Source: PALSA-1336 sp964592725 (GTDB taxonomy: Bacteria > Patescibacteriota > Doudnabacteria > UBA920). From it: DNA of 48,954 nucleotides. Below, in pieces: positions 23,426 through 30,895 of this stretch. The position numbers and the translations under genes were made by a program. Every line of letters begins with the position of its first letter. Position 1 is the first letter of the stretch. The DNA lies in the NCBI GenBank assembly GCA_964592725.1, contig CAZQFQ010000003.1:1-48954 (forward strand), written 5' to 3'. The notes under the pieces are model-generated. The model was not told where the DNA came from, did not search any database, and saw only the letters and a list, made by a program, of their open reading frames with translations.

Positions 23426-24301
23426 ATGCCCCAAACCTTCAAAACCCTTTTTCTCTCCCTGCTCCTGGTTGAACTCCTTTTTGCCTATGCTCCGGCCTTT
23501 GCCCAAAGCCCGTCGCCGGATTACAGCAAAGCCGGGGTATCCACGCAAATTGAAACCTATCTCTGCAATCCCACCGATACGACCGGGGGGATCCTGTATA
23601 AATGCATTAACCAAATTTACAAATTTGCCATAGTGGTGGCCAGCGTTATGGGCGTGTTCTTTATTGTCATTGCCGGCTATGTTTATATGTCGGCCGAGGG
23701 CAACAGCGAATCCACAACCAAAGCCAAGGACATCTTAGTTAGCACCATCACCGCTTTGGTCATCCTGTTTGGCGGCTACGCCTTGCTCAACACCATCAAC
23801 CCCGACCTGGTCCAATTCCACGGCAATACCTTACAGCCGGTGAATATTGCGGCGCCGGCAGTAACAACAGTAACTCCGGTCACAACCGCATGCAACCAAA
23901 CTTTTGGAGGTAGCGCATCTGTGGGATGTAGCGGATCAAGCTGCGTGAATGTATCATCTTATACTTCTAGCCATGACTGCAGTAGTAATGGGGGAGTATG
24001 TCTGCTTTCCCAGCAAGCCGCTCAAAAAGCCCAAAATCTCATCAATAATTTTAACCAAGCGGGGGCCGGTTGTACTTTAAAAATATCAGCAGCAATTGAA
24101 AGCGCCACAGGACCCAGTATTTCTTCTTGTCATAGTAACGGAACTTGCGCTGATTTTAACCTAATACCCTACAATTCCACCTGTGCACAGGCATTTTATA
24201 ATGCGGCTCAAGCCGCTGGCGCAGTTTCACTTTTGGATGAATATGTCCCAGCTTGCGTAGCCGGCTCGACCACAGGGGGAAATATCCACGTAAATTTTTA
24301 A
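23426..24301 (+). CDS. Same VirB2/TrbC-like module fused to an M15-peptidase-like domain
   Basis: A 291-residue protein whose first 147 residues are identical to the 22155 product except for codons 2-4 (PQT in place of PIK). The C-terminal domain (about 150-291) is unrelated: it is Cys-rich, and SCHSNGTCADFNL followed by LLDEYVP and a final GNIHVNF match the H...D, E and H-x-x metal/catalytic pattern of M15 D-Ala-D-Ala-type peptidases. Ten Cys residues suggest an oxidised external location. Domain exchange or gene conversion behind a fixed N-terminus is the simplest explanation. Confidence 0.75.
   Translation: MPQTFKTLFLSLLLVELLFAYAPAFAQSPSPDYSKAGVSTQIETYLCNPTDTTGGILYKCINQIYKFAIVVASVMGVFFIVIAGYVYMSAEGNSESTTKAKDILVSTITALVILFGGYALLNTINPDLVQFHGNTLQPVNIAAPAVTTVTPVTTACNQTFGGSASVGCSGSSCVNVSSYTSSHDCSSNGGVCLLSQQAAQKAQNLINNFNQAGAGCTLKISAAIESATGPSISSCHSNGTCADFNLIPYNSTCAQAFYNAAQAAGAVSLLDEYVPACVAGSTTGGNIHVNF
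23438..23868 (+). repeat. 431-bp direct repeat, copy 2 (constant module)
   Basis: Second copy of the constant module, see 22167-22597. Recombination between the two would delete or exchange 1,271 bp. Confidence 0.95.
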
Positions 24302-24469
24302 TTTTATATGCCAAAAAGCAGATCACACAGCCACTTCTTAAAAAAGGAAGCGGTTTTTTTGATTTTAATTAATCAATGCCGCAATTAAAAAGGCTTTATA
24401 AATATATGAAGTCGCATAACCTACATTGAGCGCCCTCATAGATATCTAATTTTCCACAACTCCCTATAA

Positions 24470-24502
24470 AAATAAGCCATCCTTTATAAGGGTGGCTTAT
24501 TT
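24470..24502 (+). terminator. Terminator after the wall-hydrolase cluster
   Basis: AAATAAGCCA pairs with TGGCTTATTT, with an inner CCTT/AAGG. The 360-bp gap 24302-24661 also has a weaker hairpin with a T-run near 24333-24360 and otherwise AT-rich sequence with no gene. Confidence 0.75.
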
Positions 24503-24661
24503 GTTGTTTTTTCCTTATTTATTTGTTTTAACGAAATATTTTATTACGTTATTAGAGTTTTGATAATATTTTCTTTTTGCTCTGGCAATTTTAATCCCCT
24601 GCTTACATACTTTTAACTTCTTAAATTTATCTTGTCGTGTTAAATTGAAAGTTATGCTTAA

Positions 24662-25936
24662 CTAGAAGCTTTTCGATTTCCTTAGTTGGACAATGATTGC
24701 GGGCAAAACTTTTAATACGTAGTCTAAATCCGCTTTGGTCGTTGTTTTGCCCATACTGATCCTTATACTGCTTTTGGCTTCCTTTTTTGACTTACCAATA
24801 GCTAATAGGACATGAGAAGCGTCGCTACTGCCGGTACTGCAGGCACTGCCTGTGGAAACTGCTATGCCATAGCTGTCTAAATATAACATTAGCGCTTCAC
24901 CCTCAACGCCTTTAATAGCAATATTGATGTTATTCGGCAATCTATACGAGGCCGAGGGTAACCCTCGGCTGGAGGGTTGCTTTTGTCCGAGGGTTACCCT
25001 CGGGTCGGGACCATTTAACGTCACCCCATCAATTTCCATCAGTTTTTCTATAAAATACCTCTGCAATTTCCCAATTTCCCAATTTCCCAATTTCTTTTCA
25101 TTTTCTGCAATCTCCAAAGCTTTGGCCAGTCCGACAATCCCCGGAACATTTTCTGTGCCGCTTCTTAAACCCCGCTCCTGCCCGCCGCCGTAAACCAGGG
25201 GCTTTAAATTCACCCCGCTCCTAACATATAAAAAGCCTGTCTGTTTTGGACCATAAATTTTACTCCCGTTTACGGACATTAAATCAACACCCAAACGATT
25301 AACGTTGATATCAAGATACCCTGCGGCTTGACAAGCATCGGTATGCAATACTATCCGTGTTAATCCTTTCCGTTCCCTATCCGTGTTTATCTGTCTCACC
25401 CACTTCCCTATTTTGGCAACAGGTTCTATTGTGCCGATTTCATTATTGGCCAACATTACTGAAATCAAAATTGTTTCGGGTTTGATAGCGGATTTGAGTT
25501 GATCGATTTTTATAAAACCACCTGTCTCAACCCCTATCAAACTTGTCTTATACCCCTCCCCTTCCAGCGCCTTAAAAGAATTTAACACGCAGTGGTGTTC
25601 TATGGCTGAAGTTATAAGATGCGGCGATCCGTGTTTATTCGTTTTAGAATCCGTGTTCATCCGTACCGTACCAAATATTGCAAGATTAACGCTCTCCGTT
25701 CCGCCGGCCGTAAAAATAATTTCCGATGGTTTGGCCCCAATAATATCGGCTATCTTTTTTCTGGATTCTTCAACTGCTTTTTTTGCCTCAATCCCCTGCT
25801 TATACAAACTGGATGGATTGCCAAAAGAACTGCTCCAAAAAGGAGTCATTGCTTTTAAAACCCGCGGATCAACCGGCGTGGACGCCGCGTGGTCCAAATA
25901 AATTAATTTTTTTTGAGGCTTAATTTTTGGTAACAT
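24662..25936 (-). CDS. Cysteine desulfurase (NifS/IscS-type) with several repeat-derived insertions
   Basis: A 424-residue PLP enzyme that takes sulfur from cysteine for Fe-S clusters or tRNA thiolation. It starts MLPKIKPQKKLIYLDHAAST and has the PLP Lys in SVNGSKIYGPK, the mobile-loop Cys in STGSACSTGS and HTDACQAAG. It is longer than usual because at least three segments come from repeats: VRMNTDSKTNKHGSP, NTDRERKGLTR, and PDPRVTLGQKQPSSRGLPSA. A fourth, KLGNWEIGKL, is encoded by three tandem CCCAATTT units. All keep the frame. The ATG at 25936 is chosen over an upstream one that adds an atypical leader. Confidence 0.92.
   Translation of the reverse strand: MLPKIKPQKKLIYLDHAASTPVDPRVLKAMTPFWSSSFGNPSSLYKQGIEAKKAVEESRKKIADIIGAKPSEIIFTAGGTESVNLAIFGTVRMNTDSKTNKHGSPHLITSAIEHHCVLNSFKALEGEGYKTSLIGVETGGFIKIDQLKSAIKPETILISVMLANNEIGTIEPVAKIGKWVRQINTDRERKGLTRIVLHTDACQAAGYLDINVNRLGVDLMSVNGSKIYGPKQTGFLYVRSGVNLKPLVYGGGQERGLRSGTENVPGIVGLAKALEIAENEKKLGNWEIGKLQRYFIEKLMEIDGVTLNGPDPRVTLGQKQPSSRGLPSASYRLPNNINIAIKGVEGEALMLYLDSYGIAVSTGSACSTGSSDASHVLLAIGKSKKEAKSSIRISMGKTTTKADLDYVLKVLPAIIVQLRKSKSF
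24952..25004. repeat. Family A palindromes inside the cysteine desulfurase gene
   Basis: CCGAGGGTAACCCTCGG (24952-24968) and CCGAGGGTTACCCTCGG (24987-25003) flank 18 bases and are translated in frame. Intergenic copies flank the gene at 46727. Confidence 0.9.
25351..25397. repeat. Family C repeat inside the cysteine desulfurase gene, first copy
   Basis: CTATCCGTGTTAATCC and CTATCCGTGTTTATCTG units, encoding INTDRERKGLTR. Confidence 0.75.
25626..25664. repeat. Family C repeat inside the cysteine desulfurase gene, second copy
   Basis: GATCCGTGTTTATTCG and GAATCCGTGTTCATCCG units, encoding RMNTDSKTNKHGS. Note NTD shared with the first copy and with Fmt. Confidence 0.75.
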
Positions 25937-25997
25937 AAAAGTTAAATGAAAGCCGCCGGATAAAATAACCGGCGGCAAAAGAAGGATAGTGTCCACC

Positions 25998-26026
25998 AAA
26001 AGCTTCGCCCTATAATGGAGAAGCGC
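25998..26026 (-). terminator. Terminator of the probable RNase P RNA
   Basis: On the - strand GCGCTTC and GAAGC form a hairpin around a 13-base loop, followed by TTTT. Confidence 0.5.
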
Positions 26027-26413
26027 CAGAGCTTATCTTTCTGCGGATCAGTTACCTAATCAGCTGGGTGAGCCGAAGATCGCCTGTCTTCGTTTAGTAT
26101 TACTCCCCGTAACACCATCCTCCTTCTTGCCACGTCCCTTGTGTGTTTACCCATTAAGAGTAAAATCGTTGGAATTGCTCCCAAGATCCGGCCGCGCTAT
26201 GCCGGCACAAAAGGCGCTCCGCATGACACCCGCAGAGCAAAGGCTCGGTACTATCTTCCCGGTATTGCATTAGACCTTCGTGAATGTTCCACTTCCCGGA
26301 GCCCCTTTGCCTCCGGTAACCACTAACTAGCTGCAGTTAGTATCACCCTCATCACGAAGAGTAATTATTTCACTTTGGCCTAAGAATACCGATCAAAACT
26401 CCCGATCGATTAC
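26018..26413 (-). ncRNA. rnpB: Probable RNase P RNA
   Basis: A strong promoter drives a roughly 400-nt structured region with no ORF on its strand. Reading 5'-3': hairpins ACTAACT/AGTTAGT and CCGGAG/CTCCGG (P8/P9-like), GAAGATAGTACCGAGCC (like the conserved AGAAAA-ACCGCC block), GTGCCGGCATAGCGC (like GUGCGGUAAGAGCGC), GGTAAACACACAAGGG with GCAAGAAGGA (like GGUAAACCCC...GGAGCAAG), and CGCAGAAAGATAAGC near the end (like ACAGAA-CCGGCUUA). The order fits bacterial RNase P. The 5' GAGGAAAGUCC block is not clear, so the RNA is divergent or the assignment is wrong. A tmRNA is unlikely (no T-arm or tag ORF). Ends are approximate. Confidence 0.6.
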
Positions 26414-26418
26414 AGCTA

Positions 26419-26447
26419 ATAGTACAAAAAGATTAAGAATTTGTCAA
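26419..26447 (-). promoter_or_regulatory. Strong promoter of the probable RNase P RNA
   Basis: On the - strand TTGACA (26447-26442), exact 17-base spacer, TACTAT (26424-26419). It overlaps the last codons of the 26444 gene. Confidence 0.85.
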
Positions 26448-26845
26448 CGGCTGGATTTAATAAACCCGGCGGCCAGGGCTTCGGCTTCGGTGTTAAAGCA
26501 TTGTTCGGGTTTTACGCGCGCGTAAAACGCGCCGCCCTGGACATGGTAAATCTTTTTGCCGGTTGAAGAGATATTTCCTTTTACTATGCACGACGCTGAA
26601 GCCTGGGTGCTGGTTGCCTGCTTGGCAGTCCCCTGTCCTGTTGTGCCGGTTTCCGCGGCCGCTGGTTTTTTAGCCGGAACTGTGGTATAATTTGGATAAG
26701 GTTTACTGCTTTTGTTTGTCTCACGAACATAACTCCCCGCGCCAAAACCGACTATAAAAACCAACACAAAACTAAGCCCCAGCACGAGCTTATCTTTATT
26801 TTCTTTTTGTTTCAGCCAGTCTTTTGCTTTTTCGTAAAACGCCAT
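26444..26845 (-). CDS. Membrane-anchored protein with a sunset-type C-terminal domain
   Basis: A 133-residue protein: cytoplasmic basic N-terminus, one membrane helix (about 20-41), a Thr/Ala/Gln-rich linker, and a 45-residue C-terminal module (CIVKGNISSTGKKIYHVQGG, then CFNTEAEALAAGF). That module matches the small sunset-like domain found at the C-terminus of secreted nucleases and other exported proteins (KGN-x-S...IYH-x-PGG...CF-x-x-EAEA). Two Cys are conserved in the pattern. Function unknown. It is divergent from the 26877 gene with only 31 bp between them and has a leaderless promoter. Confidence 0.75.
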   Translation of the reverse strand: MAFYEKAKDWLKQKENKDKLVLGLSFVLVFIVGFGAGSYVRETNKSSKPYPNYTTVPAKKPAAAETGTTGQGTAKQATSTQASASCIVKGNISSTGKKIYHVQGGAFYARVKPEQCFNTEAEALAAGFIKSSR

Positions 26846-26852
26846 TGGCTTA

Positions 26853-26858
26853 ACTATA
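26853..26858 (-). promoter_or_regulatory. Extended -10 box of the 26845 gene
   Basis: TGC-TATAGT on the - strand, seven bases before the ATG. The 31-bp divergent gap must hold promoters for both genes. Confidence 0.45.
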
Positions 26859-26876
26859 GCACATTTTACCTGACTT

Positions 26877-28253
26877 ATGAAATACGCCTTTATTTTAGGG
26901 AGGGTTTATACTTTATCGGTCGCCGAACTTTTGGCTGTTTTGGAAAAAACAGATGCCTCTTTAAATTTAACCGGAGAGCCTGTCAAAATTTTGGAAGCTT
27001 CGGAAGAAGTTTTGATAGTGGAAACTAGCAAACCCCTTAACGCGGAGCGTCTGCAAAAAAAACTGGGCGGAGTAATAAAAATTTTGGAAGTTGTTGATAT
27101 TATAAAAAAACGCGAGCAGGATTCGGTTAACTTTGCCCTAAAGCATTATTTTAAACCGGGAATTTTAAAAAATAAATTCTTTAAAGATTACAAAGGCAAA
27201 GTGCAATTCGGTTTGAGCATTTATGTTTTGGATATGGATTTGCTCAAGCGGCCTCAACCGAATTTCAGAGATAAAGATCGGGGGCAATCTTTTTCCGCCG
27301 GAGGCGGATCGTCCCTTGGCGGAAACTCCATCTTTAGTGAACCAAAGCGCATCGGAATGATGATAAAAAACGGGCTCACCGAAAGCGGCGCGAGCGCAAG
27401 ACTGGTTTTGCCGGAATACAATTCCCTATCTTTGGCTTCCGTAGTCGTTACCAAAAATTTATTGTTGCAAAAAGGCGCGGAAATTTGCATTCTGGCGGCC
27501 AAAGATAACATTTTTACCGCCAAGACTTTAACCGTGCAGGATTTTGAAGACTACGGCAGAAGGGATTACCAACGTCCTGCCCGCAACGAAAAACAGGGAA
27601 TGATTCCGCCGAAAGTGGCGCAAATTATGCTTAACCTTTCGGGTTGTAAATCCGGTAACGGAATTTTGGATCCGTTTTGCGGCATCGGCACAATCATTCA
27701 GGAAGGTTTACTGCTCGGCTTCCGGATGATTGGCAGTGATATTAATAAAATCGCGATAAAGGGTTCGGAGCAAAATTTGGAATGGTTCCGCAACCGCTAC
27801 AAAATCGCCCCGGGGAAATACGGCGTAGAAGTTTCCGACGCGGCAAAAGTCGCCGATCTAATTGAAAAATCTAAAAGCCAAATAGCCGCCATTGTTACCG
27901 AAGGCACACTTGGACCGATTTACGGCCAATACCCCAAAGCCGATGAAATTGCCAAAAATTTTAAAGACCTGGAAAAACTTTACAAAGCCAGTTTTAAAGA
28001 GTTTGCCAAATTCCTGCCAAAACAAGCCAGAATTGTTATGTGTATTCCGGCTTACAGAAAAAACCGCGACCAATACGAAATGTTCCCCTCTCTTGACTTC
28101 GCGACCGAGTTAGGATATAATTTAGTGGATATTATTTCTCCGACCGTAACTAAAAAGCTTAAATTCCTTAAGCTCACAGCCAGAAACACGGCAATTTACG
28201 ATCGAAAGGATCAGGTAGTCGCGAGGGAGATAGTTGTTTTTCAAAAAAATTAA
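26877..28253 (+). CDS. TRM11-like RNA methyltransferase
   Basis: A 458-residue SAM-dependent methyltransferase. An N-terminal THUMP-like half (FILGRVYTLSVAELLAVLEK) is followed by RDYQRPARNEKQGMIPPKVA, NLSGC, the SAM site ILDPFCGIGTIIQEG (about 262-276) and GSDINKIAIKGSEQNL. The order matches TRM11/Trm-G10 enzymes that modify tRNA guanosine. The catalytic D/N-PPY box is replaced by TEGTLGPIYG, so activity or base specificity may differ. Residues 138-151 (SFSAGGGSSLGGNS) come from a family B palindrome in frame. Confidence 0.8.
   Translation: MKYAFILGRVYTLSVAELLAVLEKTDASLNLTGEPVKILEASEEVLIVETSKPLNAERLQKKLGGVIKILEVVDIIKKREQDSVNFALKHYFKPGILKNKFFKDYKGKVQFGLSIYVLDMDLLKRPQPNFRDKDRGQSFSAGGGSSLGGNSIFSEPKRIGMMIKNGLTESGASARLVLPEYNSLSLASVVVTKNLLLQKGAEICILAAKDNIFTAKTLTVQDFEDYGRRDYQRPARNEKQGMIPPKVAQIMLNLSGCKSGNGILDPFCGIGTIIQEGLLLGFRMIGSDINKIAIKGSEQNLEWFRNRYKIAPGKYGVEVSDAAKVADLIEKSKSQIAAIVTEGTLGPIYGQYPKADEIAKNFKDLEKLYKASFKEFAKFLPKQARIVMCIPAYRKNRDQYEMFPSLDFATELGYNLVDIISPTVTKKLKFLKLTARNTAIYDRKDQVVAREIVVFQKN
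27290..27325 (+). repeat. Family B palindrome inside the TRM11-like gene
   Basis: TTTTCCGCCGGAGGCGGATC...CTTGGCGGAAA, read as FSAGGGSSLGGN: the same reading frame and peptide pattern as in ahcY. Confidence 0.85.
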
Positions 28254-28258
28254 TTTAG

Positions 28259-28320
28259 CGAATAGGCAATAGTCAATAGGCAACAGTCCTATTCCCTATT
28301 CTCTATTCCCTATTCTCTAG
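28259..28320. repeat. AATAGGCAATAG / CTATTCCCTATT repeat
   Basis: Short units facing inward fill the gap before rpmA. No gene is present. Confidence 0.6.
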
Positions 28321-28327
28321 GTAAAAT

Positions 28328-28609
28328 ATGGCTCATAAAAAAGCAGGCGGCAGTACAGCACTAGGCCGCGATTCAGTATCTAAAAGATTAGGCGTTAAAA
28401 TTTTCGGCGACCAGGCCGTAAAAAAAGGCCAAATTATTGTCCGCCAAAAAGGCACCAAATACCACCCCGGCAAGAATGTTGACATGGGCGGCGATTCTAC
28501 TTTGTATTCCCTGGCCGATGGCCTTGTCCAATTCCAGCATAAAATGACAAAAAGATTCCACGGCAATTTACGAAAGACAAAAATAGTAAATGTTGTACCT
28601 GCAAAATAG
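28328..28609 (+). CDS. rpmA: 50S ribosomal protein L27
   Basis: A 93-residue large-subunit protein whose N-terminus reaches toward the peptidyl transferase centre. The landmarks MAHKKAGGSTALGRDSVSKR, FGDQAVKKGQIIVRQKGT and HPGKNVDMGGDSTL are all there. It begins directly with MAHKK, without the cleaved N-terminal extension of Firmicutes. L21 (rplU), the usual neighbour, is absent next to it. A terminator follows. Confidence 0.97.
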   Translation: MAHKKAGGSTALGRDSVSKRLGVKIFGDQAVKKGQIIVRQKGTKYHPGKNVDMGGDSTLYSLADGLVQFQHKMTKRFHGNLRKTKIVNVVPAK

Positions 28610-28636
28610 GTCTTATAGGACTAATTCGACAAATTT

Positions 28637-28665
28637 AAAACCCCGCTACTTAGGCGGGGTTTTTT
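28637..28665 (+). terminator. Terminator after rpmA
   Basis: AAAACCCCGC pairs with GCGGGGTTTT, followed by a T-run. It reaches into the end of the convergent 28646 gene. Confidence 0.85.
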
Positions 28666-28987
28666 GTAAATTCTCTAAGGCCCTTTTGAGCGTTGGCATA
28701 GCAACTTCATTCAAATGTTTTGAAACTAATCCTTCGGGCAAATCTAAATTCGGGCTGTCGTTCCAATCTGTTGAACTAAGAATAAAAGCATGAAAAAATT
28801 GACTTTCATCAGCGGCATTACCTCTGCTTCTCCAACCCCTAACAGGAATTGTAATCAAATCTGTTTCCAACTGCTCATAAACATCAACATTTAATTTTAA
28901 TATCTTCCTAAACAAACCGTACATTTCATGAACCTTGCAATTAAAGTCCGCCAAAGCCGCTTCTTTTTTTTCGACTTCAAAATCCAT
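28646..28987 (-). CDS. Hypothetical protein coupled to pyrG
   Basis: A 113-residue soluble, mostly helical protein of unknown family (MDFEVEKKEAALADFNCKVH; LKLNVDVYEQLETDLITIP; SQFFHAFILSSTDWNDSPN). Its ATG is one base after the pyrG stop, so it is very likely translated with pyrG. The last codons (KTPPK) lie in the rpmA terminator hairpin, meaning that the convergent genes share this element. No catalytic motif is visible. Confidence 0.65.
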   Translation of the reverse strand: MDFEVEKKEAALADFNCKVHEMYGLFRKILKLNVDVYEQLETDLITIPVRGWRSRGNAADESQFFHAFILSSTDWNDSPNLDLPEGLVSKHLNEVAMPTLKRALENLQKTPPK

Positions 28988-28988
28988 A

Positions 28989-30686
28989 TTATTTCTTTAA
29001 TTTCACCACAGCTTTCATAAACCCGGCAAATAGCGGATGCGGGGAAAGCGGGCGGGATTGGAATTCCGGGTGGAATTGGGAGCCCACAAAGAATGGGTGA
29101 TTTTTTAGCTCGACGATTTCAACAAGTTTGCCGTCCGGAGTTGTTCCGGATATTATAAGGCCGGCTTTTTCCAGGCGCTCGCGATAGGCGTTGTTAAATT
29201 CATAACGGTGGCGGTGGCGTTCGTTAATCTTAGCCTTGCCGGTTTTACCGATTAGTTTAGCTTCGAGATAGCATTTTTCCGTCAGCGTGCCGCGAGTTAT
29301 AACGCAATCCCAGCCTCCCAATCTCATTGTGGCACCGTATTCGCGGTTTAGGAGCTTCTTTTCCTGGTCAGGCATAATGTGGATAACCGGGTGCGGGGTA
29401 TCGTCGTCAACTTCGGTTGTATTGGCCGATTTTAATCCTGCCACGTGGCGGGCAAATTCAATAGTGGCCATTTGCATACCGTAGCACAAACCCAAATATG
29501 GAATGTTATTTTCCCGCGCGTATTCAATAGTTTGAATCATACCTTCAGTTCCTCTTGTGCCAAAGCCGCCAGGCACCACAATCCCGTCAAATTTTTCCAA
29601 AACTTTTTTAGCTCCTTGCTTTTCCACGTCTATGCTGGAAATCCAGTGCAAATTCGCCTTGACGCCGTTATGCCAGGAACCGTGTTTGATGGCCTCCACG
29701 ACGGATATATAAACGTCGGCAAGTTTGTAGGCGCCGGTTTCGTAATATTTTCCCACGACCGCGATGTTAACTTCTTTTTTCGAAGAGTTAATTCGCGTAA
29801 TATTGCCGACAAGCTTTTTCCACTCTTTAAAATCGTTTTTTCTCGGCCTCATACCGAATTCTTCCAAAATTTTGTCCGTCAAATGCTGTTGTTCAAAATT
29901 CATCGGCACTTTATATATGCTGTCCACATTCGGCGCCGCTATAATGTGCTGGACCGGCACGCTGGTGACCCACGCCAAAGTTTCCTTGCGGCGGTCGTCA
30001 ATGGGTTTTTCCGCGCGGCAAATTAAAAAGTCGGGCTGGATGCCGCTGCCGTTTAAAATCCTGACTGAAGTCTGAACGGGCTTGGATTTCATTTCACCGA
30101 CGCTCGGCGGAGTCGGCAAATAACCGACGTGGACATGAATGACATCCCGCCCATCGCGATACTTCATAATGCGGTTGGCTTCCATATACAAAACGTTTTG
30201 ATACTCCCCTACCGTGCCCCCGATTTCCACAATCACAAAATCCGCCTTGCGCTCCTGTGCCGCCTTTTCAAACCGCGCGATAATGGCTTCCGGAACATGC
30301 GGCACAATTTCCACGTCTTCGCCGTCGTATTCAAAATTGCGTTCTTTTTGGATGATGCTCTGGTAAATTTGGCCGTTGGTTACGTAGTTGGAAGATGACA
30401 AATCGGTGTTAATAAAGCGCTCATAATTGCCCAGGTCCTGGTCGGTTTCCACACCGTCCTTGGTTACAAACACTTCGCCGTGCTCCTGCGGACGGATGGT
30501 TCCGGCATCCACGTTTAAATACATATCGCACTTTACCGGCGCCACGCTGTATCCGCGGCTTTCAAGCAACGCGGCAATGGACGCTGTGGTAACTCCTTTA
30601 CCGACCGACGATATAACGCCTCCGGAAACAAAAATAAACTTGGTGTCTAACTTTTTGGCCTTGCGGGCTTTGATGTGATAGGACAT
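28989..30686 (-). CDS. pyrG: CTP synthase
   Basis: A 565-residue enzyme that aminates UTP to CTP with glutamine. The N-terminal synthetase domain has FIFVSGGVISSVGKG with the P-loop, DPYLN-like MYLNVDAGT and VEIGGTVGEY. The C-terminal glutaminase domain has PGGFGTRGTEGM, the nucleophile Cys in GLCYGMQ, and His/Glu in QFHPEFQSRP. It supplies the CTP used by the pyrimidine deoxynucleotide operon at 36.6-42.7 kb. The coding sequence starts MSYHIKARKAKK, a slightly extended N-terminus. Confidence 0.97.
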   Translation of the reverse strand: MSYHIKARKAKKLDTKFIFVSGGVISSVGKGVTTASIAALLESRGYSVAPVKCDMYLNVDAGTIRPQEHGEVFVTKDGVETDQDLGNYERFINTDLSSSNYVTNGQIYQSIIQKERNFEYDGEDVEIVPHVPEAIIARFEKAAQERKADFVIVEIGGTVGEYQNVLYMEANRIMKYRDGRDVIHVHVGYLPTPPSVGEMKSKPVQTSVRILNGSGIQPDFLICRAEKPIDDRRKETLAWVTSVPVQHIIAAPNVDSIYKVPMNFEQQHLTDKILEEFGMRPRKNDFKEWKKLVGNITRINSSKKEVNIAVVGKYYETGAYKLADVYISVVEAIKHGSWHNGVKANLHWISSIDVEKQGAKKVLEKFDGIVVPGGFGTRGTEGMIQTIEYARENNIPYLGLCYGMQMATIEFARHVAGLKSANTTEVDDDTPHPVIHIMPDQEKKLLNREYGATMRLGGWDCVITRGTLTEKCYLEAKLIGKTGKAKINERHRHRYEFNNAYRERLEKAGLIISGTTPDGKLVEIVELKNHPFFVGSQFHPEFQSRPLSPHPLFAGFMKAVVKLKK

Positions 30687-30697
30687 AGGATTGATTA

Positions 30698-30733
30698 TTT
30701 TCCACCGAAGGTGGATCCGCCTCTGGCGGAAAA
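30698..30733. repeat. Family B palindrome, intergenic copy upstream of pyrG
   Basis: TTTTCCACCGAAGGTGG-ATCCGCCTCTGGCGGAAAA. Both strands are open in the frame used in ahcY (FSTEGGSASGGK on +). Confidence 0.8.
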
Positions 30734-30766
30734 GATTAAATGATTTAATGATTGAAAGATTTTACA

Positions 30767-30892
30767 GTGTCATTGTGAGGAGTGCATCCGATTTATCCGC
30801 CAAAGCTTTAGTGAAGGCGGACGAAGCAGTCAATCATTAGCCCTTTGAAGCCCTTTGATTAAGACCGCTTCGGCTGCACTCGCGATGACACA
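30767..30892. repeat. Family D repeat, copy 4
   Basis: GTGTCATTGTGAGGAGTGCATCCG faces TGCACTCGCGATGACAC, with an inner CCGCC/GGCGG unit. It fills the gap between pyrG and the next gene. Confidence 0.75.
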
Positions 30893-30895
30893 ATA

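Noticed and set aside
22155..24301. Diversity-generating retroelement as cause of the duplicated module
   Set aside because: No reverse transcriptase and no adenine-biased variable repeat; the tails are different domains, not mutated versions of one.
25937..25999. N-terminal extension of the cysteine desulfurase
   Set aside because: The 21 extra residues are unlike the family and are read from an intergenic inverted repeat next to the RNA terminator.
26141..26326. Open frame of 61 codons on the + strand
   Set aside because: It is antisense to the probable RNase P RNA, has no promoter or ribosome site, and its composition follows RNA helices.
26018..26413. tmRNA
   Set aside because: No tRNA-like acceptor/T-arm pair, no tag reading frame, no CCA end.
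29445..30398. Open frames antisense to pyrG
   Set aside because: pyrG is complete and conserved on the other strand; the antisense frames have no start signals.
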